DNA of 64,000 nt from Marsupella aquatica. Lineage: Eukaryota > Marchantiophyta. Below the pieces are notes generated by a model, which ran no database searches, was not told the DNA's origin, and saw only the letters and a program-made list of their open reading frames with translations. How positions within the stretch are numbered: position 1 is the stretch's first letter; the number at the start of each line of letters is the position of its first letter. The DNA lies in contig OZ316894.1 in NCBI GenBank assembly GCA_973895155.1, positions 14,260,001 to 14,324,000 of the forward strand. The letters are read 5' to 3'. Positions 33,781 through 47,300 of this stretch are shown here, one piece after another. Position numbers and translations under genes: made by a program.

Positions 33781-33911
33781 TGGATGAATGGTATCGTGGA
33801 GGACTACTTGCATCATTTTGTGACGGCCAATCAAAAGGATTGGGCAAAGCACTTAACAATGGCCGAGTTTAGGTATAACTTGACCAAGCATTCGGCGACA
33901 AGATTTGCACC
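33781..33911 (+). pseudogene. gypsy-1 integrase, continuation after copy 1
   Basis: It encodes WMNGIVEDYLHHFV, DWAKHLTMAEFRYN and HSAT, the plant gypsy integrase segment expected directly after the DGQIE at 22410-22423. Joining the two across one target duplication restores the frame order, which proves the 11.3-kb insertion. It ends where copy 2 begins. Confidence 0.9.
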
Positions 33912-34381
33912 GAGGCTTTACATCGTGCCAGGAAACAGGAGATTTTTTAACTGATACGAGCAAAAACTTTCCTTGTATCAGGAAAGTTTTACTGTTATGA
34001 GCAATGTTTTTACTCACATCAGGAAAAACATTCATGGAATTGTCATCCTCCTTACTGTCGTGAGCAAAACCAAACAAAAAAACATTAAAAAATGCCATGA
34101 AAAGTGGAGTGCCAAGTCTCTCCAACCACTTATAAGAGTGTTCAAAAAGAAATTTGTATAAAAAACGGGGCACTACCCTAACCTCAAAAGGCACATTTTG
34201 AGCAAAATATGTAAATTATACTAGCGCCAGGCACTACCAATGATCCAACCCTATTTTACAAAACCAAACATTGTCTAATACACTCATTCTAAATAAGTTT
34301 CTCTATATGATAATGCCGTTGGAAAATGACAAAGTACTGACCAATTTAACGTAAACTACATAATAGGCACCTATTTAAATA

Positions 34382-37300
34382 CTACCCTAAACTTTGTCGT
34401 TCTAACAAGAGACGTATTTCTCCAACGGTGAGTATAGGTTGACTCGACAATGTTGATTCTCGTAGGTCCAGTTTGAAAACATTCTTATCAATCCAATACA
34501 GATGTTTGCAAGGCAAGAAGGGTTTTTGGTGGGCATGACAACGATAGAAATCTTTGCAAGAACAGCACGGGACGCAGCAAATCTGAACCCAATAGGCAAT
34601 GACAGAGTGGTGACCAATGTGTGTTTGGATGCAAAATTGTTTGCCCCATCCATTTCCTGTTGCAACATCCCTGGAATAGATTATTTTCATTTCTTCTTTC
34701 TCAACTGCCTCAATCTTCTTATAGTGCGACTTAGTTAGATGCATTCTCTATAGGCACGTCCTCCCATTTTGAGATAAACAGCAAATTGTCAACTGAAGTA
34801 GATTGATCCTTTCTGGGAAAACATTGACATCGATTCGGAGATCTAGTCCACTTGGTGCATTTCTTACACGATCACCTTCACCTCCGATCGATATTCCGTT
34901 GTCCTTCAGAAACTCAACCTCTGCAGCAAAAAGATTTGTAGTCAATGCAACGGGCAAGTGATCACAAGGAGGCGGAACATTCACCACACCTTTTCAAGGA
35001 AACTGTTGTAACAAACATTATTCGGATAGAACCAGATCAATTCTGGATGTGGTTCCCCTCTGAAAAGTTGCGCTGCCTGAACTGCAATACCAACAACTCT
35101 GTTTGACATCCGGTAGCCTACTTTCTTCAATCGATTTCTACATTCGTCATGATCTCCATGTCCGCCAAGCGATCCATTGCAAACTGGGCCAGCACCATGC
35201 TTCAAAGTTCTCCTAATATGCCATGCTCCAGAAGGAATATTGGACTCCAACACGGACGGGGTTACTTCTTCAATAACATGTACTAGGGGCGTGACTGGAG
35301 TTGCAGATGACCTCATCTCCATCGGAGGAGGAGGTGTCCGCTCTTCAAGACTATCTAAAACATCGCTCTCTGAAATATTGACAACTACACTCTCTTGGAA
35401 ACCTGGTTCAGAAGGAATCGCAAAGAATTTCGTTCTATTGAGATTTCTTTGCTTCAAACCTTGGGTGTTTGGGGTCGTAATGAGGATAGTGTCATGCCTG
35501 TGGAAGTCTTGCGCAAAGACGTTTCCAGTAATGCCCCTTCCTCTTTACTGATCATGTATTACATCCCCGTTCAAAGGGGTATTCCTTTCCAAATCGAATT
35601 CAGCCGCATTGGAAAGGAAAAGGTTCGAAGCTTCTTCAAACAACCACGGGGAACCCGCTAGATCTGCAGAGCGGAAAGCCAGCTCAAACACTATTGGACC
35701 ATTCCCTCTGTTCAATCCTCTCTTGTAAGCCATATAGGCTGCAATTTGAGAGATCGCTTTGTTCTGGTTGGTTTCACACCCTTCAAAGACTCCAACCTTC
35801 TTCTTCGTTTTCCAGGCAATCATCAATGCATGAGACGACTTGGATCCACCACAAATTGGAATCATTGCCGCTTCTTCTACACTCTTGCTCTGCAGAATCC
35901 ATCAGACAAGGTTAGAAATAGGAGTTGAATAGCGCCAGGCGCTAGCCAATGAACATATAGAAATAATAGCACATGTGATCACTTTGAACCTATATGAGTA
36001 GTGCCAGGCGCTAACCAATGATTGTTTTGGAATACTTACCAATCAAATAAAATTTCCCCATTGGCGCCATCGAACAACCCACCAAGAAATCCAACCTTGC
36101 AACATTTGTAATTTACCAGGATAATAATTTTTTGCCCTCCACCAAGAATCAATTTCTCTAGAAATACAATATGCCTCGATAAATGACTTTGCATTCCGCA
36201 ACCTATCCCATAGGGCACGATGTTCACCTTGCTTTCCCTCATGAATGCCTTCAACTGAGTGTCTTCAAAATGACTGGAAGAAGTAAAATGCATCTGATTG
36301 CTCATGTTTGGGATCAGGAAGTCCCCCAAAGAACACATTCTTGATAGCATTCCAACCAGCTTGAGCATTGTCCGCCATAAAACCATGAATGTGGACATCG
36401 TGAAGACTATTCTCGTCAGCCACCTCCAACATTAAACGCCAAGCCCTCTCAAGGGATTTTGTATCTTCTGCTCGCAACTTGCAAGTGAATATCGTGCAAA
36501 GTGCACGATAGTTATGGTCATAAACATGCACACTAAACGTAAGCCAATCCTTTAACATTTGGTGCATCACATTGAAACTTACCCACGCACCCTCAAGAGG
36601 CCCTCCGGGCCTCATCTTTCAAAGAAGATCCAGACCGCAGCCTTCACCCTTAGTGGACATCTTGAAAATGTGTGCACTCTCATCTCGAGACCCTTGTCTT
36701 GGCAACAAGAACCTTTGCAGAAATGGGAATGCAATGTTCTTCTGCATGCTTACCAGAAATTCCAATTCACCTCTTCCTTTCTGGTCTTGACAGATACTTC
36801 TGAGAAGGTTCACAAATTTTTGAGGCGTTGAGATGACTTGAAGAGATTCAAAAATCTCTGTCTCTTCTATTGGGATCATGTCTTGAACTGATGACTCACA
36901 CATTGCCTTAAAGAGAGACCCGGTGACGGTGTTCTTCATACCCAATGTAGTTGCACACGGATTCAAAGTCAAACCTTGTTCCATGTGCATCTTTGCCACT
37001 TTCTCCGCCTCTCTTGAAAAAACTTGCTTGCTTGGATGGTTATGATGTCCGATGTGAATGGCAAGCCGTGACATATGCTTAGCAGACTCGACATCAACTT
37101 TGGAAGACGCGTACATGTAGAACATCATGGCTGGATAGGACTCAACACAAAATGGGTGCTCCCAACAATAATGATAGACAATCCCACCCTCGGGAATGAG
37201 TTGCCTGACTACGTGCGGTCCAGAAATCTTAGGAACTCTTGCCCAAAACTCACATGAATTGTTACGACATTCCAAGGAACCCGTGCAAAAGACTTTCCCA

Positions 37301-37971
37301 AAATCCCACACCTTTTTTGGGAGAACATTTGCGGAAGTCATGACAATCCGAGTCCAATAGTAGCAGTCTTTGCTCCAATCCATGTCCCAAAGGCGTTCAC
37401 CTTTTGAGCAAACTCCAACAACTGGAGGCAGTTCAAAAACAATATTCCCATTGTACGTGCCACACAAGCTTGATTCTTGCTCAAATCGGTAATCATTCCT
37501 TCGCATGAATCTAGAGATCTCACTCTGGCCTTTTGATTGTAGAATCGTATCAAGAGCACTCCTCCGGTACACAACTGAATCGGTCATCCGCCCATCGACC
37601 GTCTCCACTTTCACGTTGTTTTGAGGAAGACGAAGCTTTGCCAAATCTTCATCATTGCTACTATCTGAAAGGTCAATCAAATCGACTTTCAGCTTCCCCT
37701 TTGAGGAGGATGGTACCTCAAATTTTCCCAAACTAACGATGTCATACTTCACCCCACCGCACAACCTCCAATACCGAACTCCTTCAATGAAATAAACATC
37801 AACCAGCACTTCCTCTCCCGAGATAACTATTCTCTGTATGCTTTCCCTAGGAATTCCAAACCTGGTGGCAAGATATTCCTCAAAAATTTCATCACTTTTC
37901 TTAGGAGCAGTGAGAAGGATTGTCACAAGGTCGCCAAGCGGACAGCGAGAAATTACAATTCGTGAATCCAT
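34382..37971 (-). pseudogene. Mutator-like transposase with C-x4-C/H-x-H and SWIM zinc fingers, copy 2
   Basis: Exon 1 (37971-36040) is better kept than in copy 1, being open for about 450 codons to 36619. It contains an acidic linker (IDLSDSSNDED), ECRNNSCEFW (about residue 240), HIGHHNHP (about residue 325) and ETEIFESLQVISTPQKF. Continuing past a stop at 36616, VHVYDHNYRALC and FMADNAQAGW carry the presumed catalytic aspartates. The frame then reads RHSVEGIHEGKQGEHRAL (about 36250), a candidate glutamate region. The intron (36039-35890) holds two palindromes. Exon 2 (35889-34382) ends in a SWIM finger, CSC...LPCKHLYW (about 34570-34490). Disabling changes include TGA near 36262 and 36045, TAA near 35545, and stops near 34980-34745. 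It aligns with copy 1 throughout but is clearly diverged, so the two copies are not a recent duplication. Confidence 0.82.
35930..36013. repeat. Palindromes in the copy-2 transposase intron
   Basis: Two sites, 35930-35944 (perfect, tagcgccaggcgcta) and 35999-36013 (one change), fall between the donor (36039) and acceptor (35890) on the reverse strand. A further site in the terminal arm is at 34222-34236. Confidence 0.8.
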
Positions 37972-39144
37972 TGGAAATGGCAAACAGAAGTGTGAGGCCG
38001 CCTCAATTCATTTGTGCTCAACAAAACTGTTACGAATACGACAAAGTGACCTATCAGCAATGATTGCTTGTCATTTTCTAATGGAATTACACATGTCAGT
38101 AAAATCATACCTATCGAGAAAAGCTTATTGATCCATCTTTAAACATAAATTTCAAGGCACACAAATAATAGCGCCTCGCGCTAAGTAACTGAGATGAAAA
38201 CTTCAAGCTAATATGCACATAGTAATATATATTTTGTCACGCATCATCTCAAATGACACAATTGTCCAAGTTCCCTTTGCTAGCGCCAGGCGCTAGCAAA
38301 TATGTTTCAAGCATATTTGGTCCATAACGGTAACTCCCAATGCTAGCGCCAGGCTCTAATATGTTTCAAGCATATCTGGTCCATAACAGTAACTCCCAAT
38401 GCTAGCGCCAGGCGCAAACTAAGGACTACTCAATAATTAACGGTAACTTGAATGGTTATCCGGTTAAAGTTTATTAGCGCCCGACGCTAGTAAACTATTC
38501 AAAAAGAAATGTTATTTTACCAAAGGAATATTATGTTCCGTGTTATATAGATGAGAGGATAATGAGACCATAACGACATCTCCCTATGCTAGCGCCAGGC
38601 GCTAACTAAACTTTGACTCAATTGTTAAAGGTTCTATATTACTATGATAAACTCCAATTTCTTGAAGGATTATCATGTTAATGATAGATTGATGGAACCG
38701 TCACAACGGACGCCAATGATAGCGCCTGGCGCTATCTAATAACGACTCGCTCTTCAACAGTAACTTCAACTGATATTTTTGTCGATTCAAGTATAATATT
38801 TCTGGAGGTAGTAGGTGAATGGTAACTTAAACGGATACCTTTTTATGCATTGTGAGGTCTACTGGTCAGTCCTAGATTTAATCAACAGTGCATTTTGCTC
38901 CAAGTGTCCAATAGCCCCCGCCTCACATGCCGCTAGAGGTCCAATCGTCGTACATTTAGGGTACTTTGCTTCCTTTGGAATTTTTCCTATTGAGGCATAT
39001 TCTTCTCATTTGCGTTGGTGTCGTTGAGGGCTGCATGTAAGGAGAATCCGCATGATTAAGCGTACAAACTCCCAAACTAACTCCCGTACGAAACAAAATT
39101 GAACGGGAAAAATCTCCATATCGTAGTTGGGAGAGTATATCGGA
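37972..39144. promoter_or_regulatory. Divergent promoter region of copy 2 with seven palindromes
   Basis: It lies between the transposase ATG (37969-37971, reverse) and the proposed methyltransferase-like ATG (39145). Palindromes are at 38169-38183, 38281-38295 (perfect, central a), 38344-38358, 38403-38417, 38475-38489, 38590-38604 and 38720-38734. A 60-bp unit containing the palindrome and atgtttcaagcatat is tandemly duplicated at 38281-38410. Confidence 0.65.
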
Positions 39145-39937
39145 ATGGGATCTGGGTCGCCAAACCATTCCCAGTCTTAAGAGTCATCGTATTCCAGTTG
39201 TGTTTCGAGTCGAAGAGTAACTCATTCCACAGCGCAGTATCCTCTCAGTCAAGTTGAGCTTCCATGTCCAAAACCAAGGCGTTTGGAAATGGAACATGTT
39301 GGAGAGTTTGCCGTTCAGAATGTCAAAGACATTGGGAAATTGGTGGTTGATGTCATTGAAAAGCACGTGATGTCGTTTGGAACTGATGCGAATGGGTTAC
39401 CAAAGGAGCCTTCGAGAATTCCTTTATGTTGTCTCGTTCATATGGAGGTTGTACACACTCTTCAGAGGAACAGTCGATTGAGAAGCTGAAGGACTCGTTT
39501 CGGACATCTAGTTACAATTCATCCATTGACATGAGTTTTTTTGTTCAGCCATCCAACACTGAAGGTGATCCGTAGATTTGTATAGATGAAATTTGGAGCA
39601 CTTGGGATCCTATTTGGATCATGGAGAACCAGTTGTTTGAAGCGAAATGTGAATCAAACCCCGCTTTCCACGTCCTCAAGGACAAAATGTTCTATGTTTT
39701 TGATGGAAATCATTGGTTGTTTTCGTGGACTCAAGTCACAAACGAGAGTCCAGAGAATCCTAAGTATCATCCTTGCGTGCAATGCACAATTTTCAAAGGA
39801 GACAAGGCATCAATCATCGAGATTGAGGCAGCGATGCATTGTTAACCAGTGAGTTTTTTTTCACCACTGACTTGTCTTCCCAAATTTGATTGTTTCCCTC
39901 AACAATTTCTCCCTTATTTCAGGTTGTATTGTTAGGT

Positions 39938-42176
39938 TAGCGCCAGGCGCTATTTCTAATGTCTTGAATTTCACAGGACGGGACAGGCAGTGGTAGAGTC
40001 TTCTTGGATTTTGGATGCGGACAAAATCAGGAGGATTTTGGCTCATGATCTCGAGTACTACAAACCCATAATTGATGAGGCAAATTATGCAAAATTCAAG
40101 AAGACAAGGAAAGGAACCTGAAAGGGTTTGTGGTTTACAAAGAAGATGCCGATGGAGGCGTTGGTCTACATCTTGTGTGAAAACAAGATCAAATTGTACT
40201 CACAACAATTTCAGGTGATGAAGAACTAGGCGAGCAGTTCCGGCGCACCATGGTCGATCGAAGAGACGAATCTTTGTCACAATCAGATGATGAAGGAAGC
40301 CACTAAGGAGTGGACCGTGAAAACTCCGAAGCTCACTTCCTTGCTAAGCCCAGAGTTTGAAGATTTCATGGACACTTGCGCTGAAATGTATTGTCTTATT
40401 GATCAACTCAAACGTGAAAAGGTCCTTGAAGCTGTATTCTGCACCATGGATAGAGCTCGCTTGTTCACTGCCAATTCGGCATTAGATCCAAAATTGCGAA
40501 GTACATTGCTTGTTGCGCATTGTACTCCCGAGTTAAGGAAATAGTTTTTCCAACTGCTCGGAGTATCAGACGACCCCGTGAAGCAGTGGTGCCATACCTG
40601 GCATGTTTGGAACACGATTGAGGGGATAGCAACTGCTCTCCTCAAGGCATGTTTGAAGGAGGCTATGGGTTCATGCACCGAACAACGTCTTACAACACGC
40701 GGCGGAGAATTGATTTCCTTTGAGAAGTTGAAGGCTTTGATTTTAGATGATTTTAGAAAGTACGGGGATTCCGTAAGGGCCAAGTTTTTCAACACTATTT
40801 GGGAATCCAAGTACACTAACAAGGAGGAATTGAGTGAAGTGAACCGCAAGAGAGCCAAGAGATATTTGTATTGATATTATGTGAAAATGGAGAGGAGTGA
40901 CCCAACCTATTTCTGGGCTTATCCTAGTGCCTTCCAGAAATGGGCCGTTGTGAATTTGAGGTCCGAAGCGTCTGGAGACTTTCTTGGGTACACCATGTAC
41001 CCACTAGAGGGCAAGTTTCCCCCAAGGAAAATGGCAAAGTGGGAGGTTTTGCATTGTCCGTGGTATCTTGACACAGACAAGTGGAATTCACCTTTTGATG
41101 AGACAAAGAAAGATGCTTTTCACAAGTTATCGAAGAGTTTGGAGCCCATAAACATTTGTCAGAGATGAAGCAGGGAATCGATGCAGAGATTGATCTCTCG
41201 GCGATAGAGCTCGAGCGGATTTGTGAGACGCAAGTCGTCCAAGTTGCAAGGAGCCAAAAACCAAGAGCAAAACCCAAGCAAGAAACAACCCCAAGTGGAT
41301 CTCAAAAAGAGACCAAAAAAAGTGAGTCCCTATTTTTGTAGCTTCAAATCTCCGTACTTTTCAATCTTCTATTTGGCTAGCGCCAGGCGCTGTTATTAAT
41401 ATAACTATTTCTCTAGCAGGATCTCAAAAATCAGATGCGGGGTTGGTGTTGGGTAATGCTATGACTGCAACTCCAGAGCCTTCTCGTGACAACAATCTTG
41501 GGAAGGACGAGGATCCATCAGAGGGGTCGGAGACCCCGGAGGATATGAGTGCTCTGCCAATGGACGCCACAAGCACTAGGAAGAAGAAGAAACATCGCGT
41601 TTCTACTTCCGGTGGGTCTCACAGGGAAACGCTTGCGGCAACTGGTTTACAGAGGAATGTGGGGGGCTTCAAGGGGAATAAATCCAGGCACACATTCGTG
41701 GACTCTACCTTGGCAGAGTTCTACGATAGCGTGTTTCAGAGGGAAGAGAAGCCATCTTGGGTTGGTCAGGTAGAGGCATGGGGAAAGAATCTTGTGAAAT
41801 TGGGTTCTCGGTCAAAGGGGGTTATCAGAGGCGGCAAAGTTAGGGCATTTGGTGTCAATGCAGGATTTCTATATTTGCCTACTGGATTGAGGCCATCACT
41901 TTTGGACAAAAAAGTGCCAAAATGGAATGTGCAAGACCACTCTCTTCCTGGGGCTTTCTTTAGCGCAATGGACCCTTTCCTTCGGACGACAGACTTCTGG
42001 CTATTCTTCACACTGAAGAGTATGACCAGATTTTGGAAGTGATATCTGCATGCCAGTAGTCGCAAAAGTTTGACTGTATTGCATCATATACAGTTGTCAT
42101 GGGCTTTCCTATGTACAAACCTAAGTCTAACATTCAGGTAATGAATGACGTCCATTTTGGCCAGCGCCAGGCGCTA
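39938..42176. repeat. Palindromes in the three introns of the copy-2 methyltransferase-like gene
   Basis: One per intron: 39938-39952, 41378-41392 and 42162-42176. The core AGCGCCAGGCGCT is intact in all three, while the neighbouring exons carry many mutations. Confidence 0.8.
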
Positions 42177-42558
42177 ATCTTGTATATCGATATGCATCTC
42201 CATATTTTTGTTGCACGACCTTACTATTCTATTGTTTTGTAGATCTTCACGCTGCGGTTGGATATATTCGGTCGGGTTTTGAGAAAATCAACAATACCGA
42301 AAGATCCCAAATTCTGTCCATTGTCACCTTCCGAAGATCCTTCAATTACAAATCTGATAGGACTTCCGTCTTTAAAGTTGGATCCAATGCTAGAACTTGT
42401 GGCTTGTGGAAACGGGCGGCTCACAATTGGTTTTATGCAGTCTGTTATAGAGATCATCTTCTGTCCAGGGGATATTGTGATCGACTGGACCTGTTGCTCA
42501 GGAAGTTCATTTGTGGTGGGAGACTATTGTGGTAGATTTGTTGTTGGGATGGAAGGGC

Positions 42559-42901
42559 TGTTAGGTATTTACTCAAGGTCTAGGATTACGATATGTAACC
42601 ATAGTTAGACTAACCGTAATCAAAGACGTGGTTAGGTTAACTAGAATGCACACTATATGCCAAACGGTGTTTGCTTGGATAAGTGAAACTTAGGCTCATT
42701 GTTATGTAGCCACTTGAGAAATGAGGAGAGCTTATATTGTGGAGACTTGGTATGGCTGACGGGCTTAGAATTCAGTAAAGCTCTCTTGTATATTCCCGTG
42801 GACGTAGCCTCAAGGAGGTGAACCATGTATCTCTTGTGTCGACTACTTGCACGTTGGATGTGTCATGTGCTTACCGTTGTGATTGTCGTCTATGCTCTAC
42901 A
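42559..42901 (+). repeat. copia-2 5' LTR (343 bp)
   Basis: It begins TGTTAGGTATTTACTC and ends GCTCTACA. Confidence 0.93.
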
Positions 42902-44322
42902 ATTGGTATTAGAGCATGCCTGGGAGGTGACGTGTATTCGTGATGGGATTTCGTGATGGGATTTCGTGACGGGATTTCATGATGGTTTTTCCAGCGTTGA
43001 GTGTCGGTGGATTTCCTGGAGTTCCATCGCATGGAACTTGGAGTTTATGGGCTCAACGGATAGATCGGGGCAAGGGCTTTCTAACGGTGTGAAGAAATCG
43101 TTGAACGGAGCTTGTGGTGCAGAGAGATCTAAGTTTTTGCCGTTCTGGATTTTGTGAAGAAAGTCGACAACATTCATGTTCGACGGTTTTTTTGAGGGAC
43201 CAGAGTTTGTTTTCTCGATGGTGAAAGCTCTACGGCGAAGGAGGCATCGCATGTAGTAGCTCTACTTGTAGATCGGGACGAGCTGTTTGTTTTGGTAACT
43301 GATTTGTTACCAAGTGAGTACCGTGTGCGACGGGACGAGCAAAAGAAGCATTCTGATTTTTTGACCAGCTATGGAGTCCTCTTTTGCCTGAGCGGGGTTT
43401 CTTGTCGTTGCAATCGACTCGGAGGGAGAAGCGTCAAGTGTTTTGACTCAACGGAGAGATTGAGGCAAGACGATTGTTTTGAGTCCGGGATTGGCTCTTT
43501 GATGCGAAGAGGAAGGCTAAGCAAAATCAATTACCTTGTTGGACTTGGTGACGGCACCAAGTGCAATTCATCAACATTCGTTGTTGACAAGGTACCATTT
43601 TTTTCTCTTTGAAAAACTGATTCGAAATTGGCTATGGCAATTGAGAGACATTTGTCATCTTTACCAATTTTTTTCTCCCTCGTTATTTCCTCGTTTTGGG
43701 TGCTTCTTATATCTATCTTCACCGCCTCGGAGTCTAGTTTCCAAATCTGAAATCAGATCTTGATTTCGTCAAAACCCAAGTGAGATATCTTGCGTTTGGT
43801 GTCGAGGGGTACATTCTGCCGTGTGTATTTTCTGCGCGCACGACTAGATTTCGACGACGAAGGGTGGTAGGGGGTTTTGGGGGTTCGAGGACACTTGTCA
43901 GCCCCTCAATTGCTCTTCCAAAATCCCCACAGGGCCTGTACAAGGGTCATAGAATATTCCAAAAAACCAGAGAGCTATTTTTTGTCCGTCCATCAAAGAT
44001 TCCGTCCGCCGAAAGGTAACTTTTTTTGTTCGTCTACGGCAAGTTGCTAGCTATCAGAGTTGGCAACGCGGTGCATAAATTGAATTGCATTTCCGACGTC
44101 GAGTACTAGTTCACATTTTGGTTATTCCCCGAGGTGGTCAAAATGGGGGAGAATTCCATGTTTTACCCACCCCGACCAAAAAGTGAATAACTTTTACGTC
44201 GAAGTTTGGTTTTGATTTTGGTTTTCAGCATTGGAAAGCTAGGCTCGTGGGCTACATGGCGGTGATAACTTTTGAGTTTTTTGAGAAGTTGAGAAAAACG
44301 TCATTTTTTCTTGATTTCTCAC
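42902..44322 (+). other. copia-2 leader (1.4 kb, noncoding)
   Basis: A long untranslated leader lies between the primer-binding site and the gag ATG. It has a short repeated gtgatgggatttc at 42940-42985. Small open frames here show no domain. Confidence 0.6.
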
Positions 44323-47300
44323 ATGAGTGACTTGGAGGAGGGTTCTATTGAGTCACCGGAGAGAACAGAGAAGGAAGCAGAAGATCTAGCGGAATTGTGG
44401 TCACCGGTATTGCGGCGAGTGACAAGAAAAAGGATGGGAACAATCAAGCTTGGAGGTCCCAAGTTTGAGGTTACGAAATACGATGGCCGCATGGACTACT
44501 TGTTGTGGGAGCGACAAGTGAAGGGGGTACTCCGTGCAACCGGGCTTGGGAAATTGCTGAAGGACCAGCCAAATGATGTCGACAATGATGACTGGCATGA
44601 CATGCAAGAGCAGGCTGTGAGCACCGTGATGCTCTATCTTCAGCCTAATGTCATCAAGCATGTGGCGGACCATGTCGATTGTGCGTCATTGTTTGTCGCG
44701 TTGGAGCAAAAGTACCATCAGAAGGAGCTGTCGAATCGGCTCTACACATCTTTGAAGCTGATGAGCTTCAAGATGAAGGAGGGAAGTGCAAAGATTCAGG
44801 ACCATATTGATGGTTTCAATGATCTGGTCGTTGATTTGAAAAATCTGGGGGAGGATTTGAGTGATGAGCGGCACGCTCTTCACTTGCTTAGCTCTTTACC
44901 CTCATCATATCAGTCATTGTCACGAGTGCTGCTTCATTGTGATAGGAAGACTATCACTTACAATAAAATTGTAAGTGCTCTGTTGACTGATGACTTGCAG
45001 CAGAAATTGACCATGCCCTCTCAGCCATCATTGTCGTCTGGTGCTGCCTTGAATGTGAATTGTGGGAGGTCATAGAAGCATCCAGAGCAGCGCACGAATG
45101 GCAGGGGAAGAAGTAAATCTAGGACAACATTTGCTTCAAGGGGGAAGTCCCAGGAGAGAAAGCCAGTATAGTAGTTTGCTGGAAGTGTCACAAGGTTGGT
45201 CACGTTAAGAGGGATTGTAAGGGTACGGCAGCTGAATCTTCATCAGCCAATGTGGCTAGTGCTGATGGAGAAGTTGATTTACTCAATGATGAGTATGTTT
45301 TATGAAGCCAAGAGTATGCCCTGTGCACATCATCTAGGAGAGCGAACGATGTCTGGATTCTTGATTGTGCTTGCTCCTTTCACATTTGTTACATTTGTGA
45401 GTATTTCAGTTCTTACTCTATTTCAAACGGTTCAGTTCTGATGGGAAATTATCACTCCTATCGAGTAGAGGGTATTGGGTCTGTAAAGATTCAAATGTTT
45501 GATGGCATTGTGCGCACAGTGTCCGGAGTCAGGTTTGTACCTAGCATGCGTAAAAATTTGATTTCACTCGGTGTGTTGGATTCAAATGGTCATCAATGGA
45601 GCGTTATTGATGGTGAACTTCAAGTCAGGTCAAGAGAGACAGTGGTTTTGAAGGGGAGCAGACAGAAGAATTTGTATGTGTGGCAGGGCAATACTATATG
45701 TGGAGAGGCCAATGTAACCAAGTCTCACGAGGAGATGACTCAACTATGGCATTCACGGCTAGGCCACATGAGTGAGAAGGGTTTGGCTATCTTACGGAAG
45801 AATGAACTCATTTTTTATTTGCAATCTTGTAAATTAGAGTTTTGTGAGCACTGCATTCTTGGAAAGCAGCATCATCGTGCTTTTGGTGTTGGAACTCATC
45901 GTTCCAAAACGGTTCTTGAGTACATGCATAGTGACATGTGGGGTCCATCCCCAACTTCCTCACACTCTGGAAAGTTGTATTATGTATCATTTATTGACGA
46001 TTACTCAAGATTTGTGTGGATTTATTTCATGACGCATAAGTCTGATGTCTTGTCCATTTTTAAGAAGTGGAAGGCCAAGGTGGAGAATCAGACTGGAAAC
46101 ACGGTCAAGTGTTTGGATACAAGGGTGAAGAGTTTGAGGTCAGACAATGGCGGGGAGTACACTTTAGTGGAATTTGAAGAGTATTGTTCAGAATAGGGGA
46201 TAACTCGCCATCTCACCACAATTTATACTCCGCAGCAGAATGGTGTCATTGAGAGGCTCAATCAGACACTATTGGAGCGGTCACGGAGTATGTTGAGCCA
46301 ATCAGGTTTACCACAGGAATTTTGGGCAAAAGCTGTCAATACCGTAGCTTATTTGGTAAATCTTTCTCCTTCTAGTGCTATCAATTTCAAAACGCCATTT
46401 GAGATGCGCTATAAGCGGCAAGCAGACTATCATGGCTTGTTAGTTTTTGGAAGTGATGCATATGCTCTCACACCAAAGCAAAATAGGACCAAGTTGGATC
46501 CTACCTCCAAGAAATGTGTTTTTCTTGGGTACCAAAGTGGTGTGAAAGCCTATAGGCTATGGGATCCTATCGCCTGTAAGCTCGTTGTCAGTAGGGATGT
46601 TTTCTTCAATGAATCCAGATTATTGAAGGAGATGGAGAATACTCAGGTCTCCCGTACAGACAAAGGAAAATCTCCTATCCCGGACTCATTGAGGAAGAGA
46701 TTGATCATGAAGTGCATGATCGGAGAGAAGGAGGTGCTCCAAGTATGGAGCTGGTTCCTGTGCCAGAGGAACAAGAGGAGTTTGTTGATGCTGGTGAGCA
46801 GCAAGTGGATGTTGTTGAGCTTCAAATTATATCAGTAGACGCAATTCAACCGGAATCATTGGCTAGAAGAACATCTGGTCGCACTGTACGCGCTCCTCCT
46901 AGGTATGGACAGTGGGTTGATTCATCTCAACTGCAAGAGGATGATTTTGTAGCTGATGATGAGCGTGATGCATTAATTTTGGAAGAAGGGGAACCTTCTT
47001 CATTTGATGAGGTAAGTGCTTCAAAGGAGAAGCAAAAGTGGGCTGTAGCAATGCAAACGGAGATGCAGTCACTGAAGGACAACAAAACTTGGGAGCTTGT
47101 TAAGCTGCCTAAGGGTCAACAAGTGGTGGACAGCAAGTGGATATACAAGTTGAAGGATCAATCTACGGGAGGTGGATCAAAGGTCTACAAGGCTAGGTTG
47201 GTAGCCAAGGGATTCACATGGGAAAAAGGTGTGGATTACAATGAGGTCTTCTCATCAGTTGTTAAGTACTCAACAATGTGGCTATTGTGTGTACTTGTTG

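Noticed and set aside
38169-38734. Regular short palindromic repeats resembling a CRISPR array.
   Set aside because: Spacing is irregular, spacers are not unique units of constant size, the sites also lie in introns, and the context is a eukaryotic transposon.
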